A DNA stretch of 11,547 nucleotides. Origin: Bacteroidota bacterium. Lineage in GTDB: Bacteria > Bacteroidota > Bacteroidia > Bacteroidales > Prolixibacteraceae. Location: contig JAUYEQ010000411.1 in assembly GCA_030691295.1 (NCBI GenBank), forward strand, positions 1-11,547, written 5' to 3'. The notes beneath the pieces are model-generated. The model saw nothing but the letters and a program-made list of their open reading frames with translations. It was not told where the DNA came from and did no database searches. Made by a program: the position numbers and the translations under genes. Below, one piece after another: positions 6,299 to 11,547 of the stretch. Every line of letters begins with the position of its first letter. Position 1 is the first letter of the stretch.

Positions 6299-6876
6299 AT
6301 GCCAAGACCAAAACGAATACGAAAGATGACAAATCCCCGCATTTCAAGGGATTCAGGCCAATTGGACTTCCGGAGGAAAATAATCCGGTAATTATAAATT
6401 ACGAAGAATATGAATCTATCCGGTTGAGCGACTTTGAATTGTACAGCCACCTCGAGGCCTCGCGGATAATGGAAATTTCGCGCCCCACTTATACGCGCAT
6501 TTATGAAAGTGCAAGGCGAAAAGTTGCGCAGGCCTTTGTGCTGGGCAAAGCGATTGTGTTTGAAGGTGGCAAGGTGTATTTCGACAGCGAATGGTATTCG
6601 TGTAACAGTTGTGACTGCTGGTTTAATCACCCTGCAAAAGAAGTGGAGATCAGAAATTGTACACTCTGTGGGTCAGTCGATATTGAACAATACACCGAAA
6701 AAACCCAATTAAACCCAACCGAAGATATTTGTATTTGTCCGAAGTGTGGATTTGAAAAGGATCATTCACCGGGTATGCCTTGCCGAAAAGAGATTTGCCC
6801 TACCTGCAATTCCCCGATGACGCGAAAAGGAACCACACATCAGCATGGAATGGAAGACAGAAACTGTAATTCGTAA
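6299..6876 (+). pseudogene. DUF134 helix-turn-helix/zinc-ribbon regulator, frameshifted near the N-terminus
   Basis: The ATG at 6299 gives MPRPKRIRKMTNP, the classic start of DUF134 (UPF0251) proteins, but this frame ends at TAA 6389-6391. From 6337 the shifted frame reads PHFKGFRPIGLPEENNP, VIINYEEYESIRLSDFEL and SRPTYTRIYESARRKVAQAF, continuing the same family without a gap to the stop at 6876. Both frames join if CCCC at 6335-6338 had one more C, restoring a product of about 191 residues. The C-terminal half holds two metal-binding cysteine sets: CNSCDC...CTLC and CICPKCGFEKDHSPGMPC...CPTC. No ATG in the downstream frame restores the N-terminus; TTG 6424 is a poor start inside the conserved domain. 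DUF134 proteins are presumed DNA-binding. It could be a true pseudogene, a strain-level indel or a sequence error. It lies three bases before the nifX-like gene. Confidence 0.85.
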
Positions 6877-6879
6877 GAT

Positions 6880-7203
6880 ATGAAAGTAGCAATCACATCA
6901 ACCGGAAATAGTCCCGAAGCAAAGCTCGACAGCCGTTTTGGACGTTGTTCGTATTTCGTAATATTCGACACAGAAACGCTTACCACAGAGTATATTTCAA
7001 ACCCAAACAAAGAAAACATAGAAGGAGTCGGTCCAGCCGCAGTTCAGTTAATCGCATCAAGAGGCGCAATGAAAGTTGTATCCGGCGAGTTTGGCGCAAA
7101 GGTAAAATCACTTTTCGATAGTCTTCAAACACAATTGGTTGTGTTGGAAAATCCTGAGAAAAACATTGGTGAAATAATAGAATTGTTGAACCATAAATAT
7201 TAA
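6880..7203 (+). CDS. NifX/NifB-type dinitrogenase iron-molybdenum cofactor-binding family protein (PF02579)
   Basis: The 107-residue product is a single-domain member of the family. It begins MKVAITSTGN, contains the hallmark LDSRFGRCSYFVIFD (about 17-31), a GVGPAAVQLIASRGAMKVVSGEFG segment (about 49-72), and ends with a short helix. Family members bind FeMo-cofactor precursors or other Fe/S/Mo clusters, but most stand-alone copies outside nif clusters, as here, have no proven role. The ATG lies three bases after the DUF134 stop, so the two form one unit, a pairing I remember from other anaerobes. Proximity to a Mo/Fe-S reductase suggests metal-cofactor handling or sensing. No nitrogenase genes are in view. 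Confidence 0.88.
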   Translation: MKVAITSTGNSPEAKLDSRFGRCSYFVIFDTETLTTEYISNPNKENIEGVGPAAVQLIASRGAMKVVSGEFGAKVKSLFDSLQTQLVVLENPEKNIGEIIELLNHKY

Positions 7204-7222
7204 GGAATCATTTTTTTTATAT

Positions 7223-7879
7223 CTATTTCGCCAATAAGAAACCTCCTAAAGCACCAACTGGTAGAGTAATATACCATTTTTCCAGGATTGATTTTTTACG
7301 GGTGACTGTGATGCTGGTTCCGGTAAGGATAGTGGCATTCGGATCGGCTAGTGAAAAGTTTACGATGGTTCCTTTTGGGCGCTGTTCGGTTACGATGTTG
7401 ATCCCTGTTTTGTATTTGTAGTCAAAATCAAGATTCTTGTTTTCGATGGAACCTTTCAGGCTTAAAAAGTTATTTGACCAATCGAATTTTGCGATTTTGA
7501 TTGTATCGGTATTGGTAATTATCATCGTATCACGAATAATTGTTGATCCTTTTCCGAGTGATTCAATCTGAGCTTTTTGTGCACTGATAATATTCCGGTA
7601 TTTTATTCCCTGGTTTCTTAATTCTTTCGTTGTAAGTTCGAGTGTTTCGAGTGACTCTTTAAGGTTGCGTTTGTCAATTTCCACAGAAGCGATTTTAAAG
7701 GTTAATTGCCCCGATTTTGATTTATGTACAGAAACTGAATCGTTCAAGGTTGCCAGTTCAACATTGGCAAGTTGTACCTGATCTTTCAGTTTGCGTATTG
7801 AAAAGAATTGAACCAGAATTATAAGGATAATTATTGCTATGCCGATAATAATTGCGATTTTCTGAATGGTTGGTTTCAT
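7223..7879 (-). CDS. Membrane-anchored coiled-coil protein, phage spanin-like (unknown function)
   Basis: The 218-residue product starts with an N-terminal membrane anchor (about residues 8-26). A heptad-rich coiled coil follows to about residue 110, starting with SIRKLKDQVQLANVELATLND. A beta-rich part comes next (IIRDTMIITNTDTIKIAKF, then LDFDYKYKTGINIVTEQRPKG), and the chain ends with a hydrophobic segment WYITLPVGALGGFLLAK (202-218). This architecture resembles the small i-spanin/Rz-like proteins in Bacteroidota phages and prophages, but no holin, endolysin or structural gene is nearby and there is no lipobox. It may be a domesticated phage remnant or an ordinary envelope protein. The gene converges on the nifX-like gene with a 19-base gap; no hairpin terminator is visible there, only a T8 run. 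Confidence 0.65.
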   Translation of the reverse strand: MKPTIQKIAIIIGIAIIILIILVQFFSIRKLKDQVQLANVELATLNDSVSVHKSKSGQLTFKIASVEIDKRNLKESLETLELTTKELRNQGIKYRNIISAQKAQIESLGKGSTIIRDTMIITNTDTIKIAKFDWSNNFLSLKGSIENKNLDFDYKYKTGINIVTEQRPKGTIVNFSLADPNATILTGTSITVTRKKSILEKWYITLPVGALGGFLLAK

Positions 7880-8269
7880 GTTGCTTATTTTAGAAGGTTT
7901 GAAAATTTGAAATCATCCTGTGTATTATCACATGCGCTTACTAAGATAATTAAATTGAGTGTAATAATCATTCTTAAACATGTAATTTTTTGAAGTGTTT
8001 TATCTGAAACCAAGAATCTAAAGTGACTTCAAATATTTATGCAAATTCATGGTTCACTCATTTGCAACAGATGTTACTTTTTTATACATTTTTTTCGAAT
8101 TTCTGCATTCTTTGTTAAAAAAATACCAAAAACGCTTGTGAATGATGGCAATTTGTTCAAAAAACAGATTTTTTTTATTTTGAATCTGTCGTTTAATAAG
8201 TATTTAATCTTTCCTATTTAAACCGAATAAGTTATTTTTACCGCCATTATTAATCAAGAATATATATTT
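7880..8269. other. AT-rich divergent intergenic region, no gene seen
   Basis: This 390-base stretch separates the starts of the coiled-coil gene and the 601-residue gene. It is rich in A- and T-runs and holds no convincing reading frame. One short dyad, ACAGATT (8164-8170) with AATCTGT (8183-8189), surrounds a T-rich 12-base loop and overlaps the tentative -33 box at 8179-8182. Most of the region appears to be leader or spacer DNA. Confidence 0.5.
8179..8208 (+). promoter_or_regulatory. Tentative promoter for the 601-residue gene
   Basis: TTTG at 8179-8182 and TATTTAAT at 8201-8208 are separated by 18 bases, close to the Bacteroidota -33/-7 layout, although the -7 box matches TAnnTTTG only partly. 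It would give a leader of about 55 bases before the ATG at 8270. No Shine-Dalgarno sequence precedes that start. Confidence 0.25.
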
Positions 8270-10075
8270 ATGAGTTTCGATAATAACCCGCACACTTTTC
8301 ATATCCCAGTTATGGGCCTGGGATATTCCATTGATTCACCGATTAAAGTAGCTCATTATGGCATTTCCTCTGTTATTTCGCTGGTCGATGACATTTCGAT
8401 GGAAAAAATGAGGGAGTTTTACTGCAAAAAATTCAACTTGCCATTTCAATCAATCCCATCAAAAACAGAAGATCATCGTGCCAAACGCATTACAGCTTAT
8501 CTGAATACTGTTCAGGAGATCGTTGTAAAGAAGTTTGAAGATCTGAAAAATTCTGTTTCGCATACCGAAGAAGAATTGGATAAATACATTAAAATGTTGC
8601 CCGATTTTTCTGATCTGAAACTGAAATTCAATCAGATGATCAATACTGGTCAGATGAAGCAAAAACTTTCGGGTTGGCTGAGTGAAAATTTGGTAGCAGG
8701 CGAGATAGATGTAAACATCATGTCGAAACTTGACCGCGATGCTTATGCCGGTGATGAGAAATTACCTTCAATTTTCAGTGATGCCCAATCGGCACTTCGT
8801 GGATTTGCATTGAGCGATTTAAGTTCGTCATTGGTGCTTTCTGCCGGAATGAACCCGCGTCTGTACAGTTATCTGGAAGAGTTCGAAGATTTTTATCCGA
8901 ACGCTGCAATGGAACTGAAGAAAAAGGTAATTCTGAAAGTTAGCGATTATCGTTCAGCAATCATTCAGGGACGTTTTCTGGCAAAGAAAGGAATTTGGGT
9001 TTCAGAATACCGCGTAGAATCGGGACTTAACTGTGGTGGCCATGCTTTTGCAACCGATGGTTTTTTACTTGGGCCGGTTCTTGAAGAGTTCAGGAACAGC
9101 AAAGAACAATTAATTGAAGCTGTTCACGAAATTTATGTAAAAGCGCTTGCCGACAAGGGAAAACCTGTTCCGGAGAAACCTTTACTGGTAAAAATTACCG
9201 CACAGGGCGGAGTAGGTTCTAATACCGAACATCAGTTTTTACTTGAATATTATAATTTGGATTCGATAGGGTGGGGAACCCCGTTTTTACTCGTGCCGGA
9301 AGCTACCACAGTTGATGAAGAAACATTGGAAGTGCTGTGCAAAGCAAAAGAGGAAGATCTGTACATGAGCGATGTTTCTCCGTTGGGCGTTATTTTTAAC
9401 AATGTACGCGGTAATGGCATGGACCTGAAAAAGGAAGCGCAAAATAAAGCTGGCAAATATGGTTTCCCATGTACAAAAAAATACCTCGCACTGAATCCTG
9501 TTCCTGAAAAACAAACTATTTGCACTGCGTCAAAAGAATATCAACGTGGTAAAATTCAGGAACTTAAAGAGCAGAACCTAAATGAAATGGAGTTCGAAAA
9601 GCAGCTCAGTAAAATAACAGATAAAGCTTGTTTATGTAACGGACTTACGGCTTCGACCCTGATGGCAAACGATTTGGATGTTAAAATGGAAGGCACTGCA
9701 GTTAGTATTTGTCCCGGACCAAACCTGGCCTATTTTTCGAGCCTATATTCGCTTAAAAGAATGGTTGATCATATTTATGGACGTACCAATGTGATGGAGC
9801 GTACCGACCGTCCTAATTTTTTCGTGAAAGAAATAAATATGTACATCGAATATCTGGGCGGAAAGCTGGAGGAAACTGTTAAACCGATTACAGACAAGCA
9901 AAAGAAATACTTTGTCACATTTTACGACAATATGGAAAAAGGGGTTGAATACTATAAACAACTTTTCCTAAATTATAAAACTCAGTTAGACGATTCGACT
10001 TCGAAGAATAATTTGATGCAGGATCTGGAAAATATGAAGATGGAACTTTTAAAATTGAAAGCCAAAATAGTATAA
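8270..10075 (+). CDS. Conserved 601-residue protein, possible flavin-type TIM-barrel oxidoreductase
   Basis: I do not recognise a named family with certainty. The N-terminus HIPVMGLGYSIDSPIKVAHYGISSVISL (about 10-38) resembles the opening strand and helix of nitronate monooxygenase/FabK-like FMN barrels. Later segments RVESGLNCGGHAFATDG (248-264), KITAQGGVGSNTEHQFLLEY (308-327) and SIGWGTPFLLVPEAT (332-346) resemble that fold's Gly-rich, phosphate-binding strands. A helical insertion (about 75-230) separates these parts. Eight cysteines occur (52, 255, 357, 401, 418, 454, 456, 481), including CLC at 454-456 and ICPGPN at 480-485, so a redox or metal site is possible. The last 80 residues are charged and helical, probably a coiled coil. 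There is no signal peptide, so it is likely cytoplasmic. It stands alone, with its own terminator. The flavoenzyme assignment is inference. Confidence 0.6.
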   Translation: MSFDNNPHTFHIPVMGLGYSIDSPIKVAHYGISSVISLVDDISMEKMREFYCKKFNLPFQSIPSKTEDHRAKRITAYLNTVQEIVVKKFEDLKNSVSHTEEELDKYIKMLPDFSDLKLKFNQMINTGQMKQKLSGWLSENLVAGEIDVNIMSKLDRDAYAGDEKLPSIFSDAQSALRGFALSDLSSSLVLSAGMNPRLYSYLEEFEDFYPNAAMELKKKVILKVSDYRSAIIQGRFLAKKGIWVSEYRVESGLNCGGHAFATDGFLLGPVLEEFRNSKEQLIEAVHEIYVKALADKGKPVPEKPLLVKITAQGGVGSNTEHQFLLEYYNLDSIGWGTPFLLVPEATTVDEETLEVLCKAKEEDLYMSDVSPLGVIFNNVRGNGMDLKKEAQNKAGKYGFPCTKKYLALNPVPEKQTICTASKEYQRGKIQELKEQNLNEMEFEKQLSKITDKACLCNGLTASTLMANDLDVKMEGTAVSICPGPNLAYFSSLYSLKRMVDHIYGRTNVMERTDRPNFFVKEINMYIEYLGGKLEETVKPITDKQKKYFVTFYDNMEKGVEYYKQLFLNYKTQLDDSTSKNNLMQDLENMKMELLKLKAKIV

Positions 10076-10092
10076 CCGGGGAAGTTTCATAT

Positions 10093-10110
10093 CCAAAATT
10101 TGAATTTTGG
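10093..10110 (+). other. Perfect 8-bp dyad after the 601-residue gene
   Basis: CCAAAATT (10093-10100) and AATTTTGG (10103-10110) are exact inverted repeats around a two-base TG centre, 17 bases past the stop codon. No T-run follows, so it is probably not a terminator on its own. It may protect the transcript 3' end or bind a protein. Confidence 0.4.
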
Positions 10111-10131
10111 GTACACTAAATTAATCATTGG

Positions 10132-10173
10132 AGCAGTCAATTCTTTACAAAAAGGAAATTGACTGCTTTTTTT
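10132..10173 (+). terminator. Rho-independent terminator of the 601-residue gene
   Basis: A perfect 11-bp stem, AGCAGTCAATT (10132-10142) with AATTGACTGCT (10157-10167), closes a 14-base loop. It runs into T7 (10167-10173). It lies 56 bases after the stop at 10075 and separates this gene from the PadR-like gene. Confidence 0.9.
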
Positions 10174-10254
10174 ATAGTTGTTGATTCTGTTAGTCTTTAA
10201 GAGAAATTCATTTCAATTTATAAGTTTAAATATATAGTGTGTAATCAAATATTT

Positions 10255-10261
10255 AAGGAGG
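10255..10261 (+). promoter_or_regulatory. Consensus Shine-Dalgarno sequence of the PadR-like gene
   Basis: AAGGAGG ends seven bases before the ATG at 10269, an ideal spacing. It fixes the start codon. The other genes in this window whose upstream bases I checked lack such a site, which is usual for Bacteroidota, so this one is exceptional. Confidence 0.75.
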
Positions 10262-10268
10262 CAGCGTC

Positions 10269-10547
10269 ATGAAAACAGAAAATAAAAAAGTTCAGGTTTG
10301 GAAAAGGGCACTCGAATATTGTATCCTTGTACAACTCGATAATAAACCTTTTCACGTTGGTGAGATTGTTAAGTTGGTGAAAGAATCAAAAGTGATAATA
10401 GAGGAAAAAATACTCAATCCTCATTTCACGCGCTTAAAAAACGAAGATAATTTGTATCGCAGATTGGATGATTCCAATACTCAATCAGCTGACAGTAAAG
10501 TTCATTTGTTATGGTTGTGGACTGGCTTTTTAAATACCGATCATTAA
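10269..10547 (+). CDS. Short, diverged PadR-family transcriptional regulator
   Basis: The 92-residue product follows the layout of small Bacteroidota PadR regulators, which typically read MKxENxKxQxxKGxLEYCIL and later TLYPLLTRLKN. Here residues 1-20 are MKTENKKVQVWKRALEYCIL, the helix GEIVKLVKESKVI (31-43) follows, and LNPHFTRLKNEDNLYRRLDD (49-68) is the recognition-helix/wing part. Family-conserved residues are altered: the wing GPPRKYYxL is replaced by QSADSKVHLL, and the usual TLYP tyrosine is N. The chain ends soon after the TG motif (85-86) without the C-terminal dimerisation helix, so it is about 15-20 residues shorter than typical. Adding one T to the T5 run at the GGCTTTTTA site (about codons 86-88) would extend it to a stop at 10577-10579. 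It may be a degenerating paralogue or a frame-damaged gene. The usual PspC-type partner gene is not seen downstream. Confidence 0.68.
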   Translation: MKTENKKVQVWKRALEYCILVQLDNKPFHVGEIVKLVKESKVIIEEKILNPHFTRLKNEDNLYRRLDDSNTQSADSKVHLLWLWTGFLNTDH

Positions 10548-10610
10548 TAGCTAACATTTCGGAGGAGCTAAATACTTGATAATCAGTATTTGAATATTAT
10601 AATTAAATAA

Positions 10611-10633
10611 CATTAAATATCTGATATTTAATG
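10611..10633. promoter_or_regulatory. Perfect 23-base palindrome, candidate operator
   Basis: CATTAAATAT (10611-10620) and ATATTTAATG (10624-10633) are exact inverted repeats around CTG. The all-AT arms and short centre suit a dimeric winged-helix or helix-turn-helix regulator, two of which flank this spacer. There is no T-run in either direction, so it is unlikely to be a terminator. Confidence 0.45.
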
Positions 10634-10768
10634 AATTGAGTTTATTAAGAAGTTGCACATTTCGACATAAGTCACTATATTTTAAGTGATTAAACACAAA
10701 AGTCGTAAAATAAGAGAAATAGGCAACACAACAAAAGTTGAACTAATTTTTCAGAGATAGGCGTATTT

Positions 10769-10809
10769 TGCTTATTTCAACTCTCAGTTGAAATAAGCAC
10801 TTTTGTGCT
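10769..10809. other. Tandem hairpins at the 3' end of the multi-HTH gene
   Basis: A perfect 13-bp stem, TGCTTATTTCAAC (10769-10781) with GTTGAAATAAGCA (10787-10799), closes a five-base TCTCA loop. An overlapping small hairpin pairs AGCAC (10796-10800) with GTGCT (10805-10809) around TTTT. The pair lies 10 bases past the stop codon of the minus-strand gene. Neither strand has a proper T-run after the stem, so it may be a 3'-end stabiliser, a weak bidirectional terminator or a recombination-type dyad. Confidence 0.5.
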
Positions 10810-10818
10810 ACCCATCGA

Positions 10819-11547
10819 TTAAATTATTATAGGTTTTTCAAATATTCGATCGACAAAAGATTTTGAAATTTTTATAAAACGCCCCTCTTTTATTTTGGGG
10901 ATATTCTTACTCCGTATATGAGCATAAAGACTATCCCTACTAAGATTGTACTTTAGCATTGCTTGTGGTATTGTATAGAATTCCGGAACTTTTGGTAATT
11001 CCCTTCCTTTGGCCAGATCAAAATGTTCTTTTGAATAATAAACTGTTCTGCCATCTTTCTTCTTTGGAATTCTATTGGCAGAAACAAAACTGTAAATAGC
11101 GGACAAAGTCATATTATAGTTTTCACCAACTTCAGCAACAGAATACCATTCTTTAATGTTTTGATTATCGAAGAATCCTTTCTGCTTGAAAAAATTATCT
11201 ACATGTTTTTTACTAAGATAACTTTTGCCCTTATTTAAGATTCGTGGAATGTTATTGCTTTTAGCGATTTTATAAATCCAACTTACTTTTACATTGAATT
11301 TGGTCTTTATATCATCTGTTGAATAAAATTCCGTAATAAGTTCTGGCTCTTTAACTTGACGAGTTTCATAGGGAGCAGTACTTTTTAGCATCTCTTCTAT
11401 ATTTTTAAGACTTACCAAGGTCATTCGACTTGAAAGCTGGGATGCTTTCAACTTACCACTATAAATCATGTTATACACAGACTGCTTGCTTAAACCTAAC
11501 AATAGAGCAACTTCTGCAATTTTAAAATATTCTCTATCCTTTAATTG
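10819..11547 (-). CDS. Protein of four tandem excisionase-type (HTH_17-like) DNA-binding units, 5' end beyond right edge
   Basis: The frame is open from the right edge (first visible residues QLKDREYFKIAEVALLLGL) to a TAA at 10819-10821, giving 242 visible residues. A TTG at 11502 is not the start, because it lies inside the first domain. Four units repeat about every 60 residues, each opening with Glu, an aromatic and Tyr/Phe. Unit 1 (about 6-54) has EYFKIAEVALLLGLSKQSVY and GKLKASQ; unit 2 (73-120) EFYSTDDIKTKFNVKVSWIY and NNIPRI; unit 3 (133-179) EWYSVAEVGENYNMTLSAIY and NRIPKKK; unit 4 (189-236) EFYTIPQAMLKYNLSRDSLY and KNIPKIK. This is the excisionase/MerR-like minimal winged-HTH pattern. 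Such proteins bind DNA and often accompany tyrosine recombinases on mobile elements; no recombinase is visible here. It could be a regulator, an excision-directionality factor or an architectural protein. Confidence 0.82.
   Translation of the reverse strand, partial: QLKDREYFKIAEVALLLGLSKQSVYNMIYSGKLKASQLSSRMTLVSLKNIEEMLKSTAPYETRQVKEPELITEFYSTDDIKTKFNVKVSWIYKIAKSNNIPRILNKGKSYLSKKHVDNFFKQKGFFDNQNIKEWYSVAEVGENYNMTLSAIYSFVSANRIPKKKDGRTVYYSKEHFDLAKGRELPKVPEFYTIPQAMLKYNLSRDSLYAHIRSKNIPKIKEGRFIKISKSFVDRIFEKPIII

Larger units (their letters stand above)
10548..10818. other. AT-rich spacer with several dyads, no gene seen
   Basis: This 271-base stretch separates the convergent PadR-like and multi-HTH genes. 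Notable dyads are AATACT/AGTATT (10571-10590, with inner TGAT/ATCA), a 23-base palindrome (10611-10633), AGTCACT/AGTGATT (10670-10691) and the hairpin pair at 10769-10809. GGAGGAG at 10561-10567 looks like a ribosome binding site but leads to no reading frame; it may be codons of a frame-shifted PadR tail. Confidence 0.5.

Noticed and set aside
6424..6876. DUF134 gene starting at TTG 6424 as a complete gene
   Set aside because: The same frame continues upstream with conserved DUF134 sequence to 6337, and the true N-terminus lies in the other frame from ATG 6299. The TTG would cut the domain.
10561..10567. GGAGGAG as a ribosome binding site for a second small gene
   Set aside because: There is no ATG and only five codons from a TTG before a stop. 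It is better explained as chance or as codons of a frame-shifted PadR tail.
10819..11502. Multi-HTH gene starting at TTG 11502
   Set aside because: The open frame continues to the window edge with EYFKIAEVALL, the needed first part of HTH unit 1, so the real start is outside the window.
1..11547. CRISPR array, tRNA, rRNA, insertion sequence
   Set aside because: There are no regularly spaced direct repeats with unique spacers, no cloverleaf or rRNA-like stretches, and no transposase frames. The only direct repeats are the intergenic word repeats and the heptamer tract.

Overview
The window looks like a Bacteroidota chromosome, most plausibly an anaerobic or facultative marine-type Bacteroidales/Marinilabiliales relative. 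The lineage is an inference. It rests on AT-rich intergenic DNA, weak or absent Shine-Dalgarno sequences at nearly all genes, a TAnnTTTG-type -7 box upstream of the large reductase gene, and protein families whose closest remembered relatives are from Bacteroidota.

Left part (1-5966, all on the minus strand, read right to left): a respiratory sulfur-compound module. A Tat-exported molybdopterin oxidoreductase of the polysulfide/thiosulfate reductase type (5966-3723) overlaps by four bases a protein carrying four [4Fe-4S] clusters (3726-3193). An NrfD/PsrC quinone-interacting membrane anchor follows (3181-2240). After a 388-base gap come two half-size YeeE/YedE sulfur-transport proteins (1851-1327 and 1159-554) and an exported rhodanese-like protein that runs off the left edge (541-1). 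The likely picture is extracytoplasmic reduction of a sulfur-oxyanion or polysulfide with electrons from menaquinol, coupled to uptake or handling of thiosulfate-like sulfur. The rhodanese domain has serine where the catalytic cysteine should be, so it is more likely a binder or sensor than a sulfurtransferase. The two gaps in this gene string hold a composite low-complexity repeat that begins directly at the stop codons of the upstream genes, plus an A6G heptamer tract in the leader of the YedE-like gene.

Middle part (5967-7203): a dyad-rich divergent intergenic region, then on the plus strand a DUF134 helix-turn-helix/zinc-ribbon gene broken by an apparent one-base deletion in a C-run, followed three bases later by a small NifX/NifB-type (PF02579) protein. 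The placement suggests a regulator/metallocofactor pair next to the Mo/Fe-S enzyme operon.

Right part (7223-11547): a minus-strand membrane-anchored coiled-coil protein resembling the small phage lysis-type proteins of Bacteroidota; a solitary 601-residue protein of unknown function with TIM-barrel-like flavoenzyme motifs and a clear intrinsic terminator; a short, diverged PadR-family regulator with an unusually strong ribosome binding site; a 271-base AT-rich spacer full of perfect dyads; and, open at the right edge, a protein made of four tandem excisionase-type helix-turn-helix units. The last about 1.4 kb appears AT-richer than the respiratory operon and looks accessory.

No tRNA, rRNA, CRISPR array, transposase or integrase was seen.
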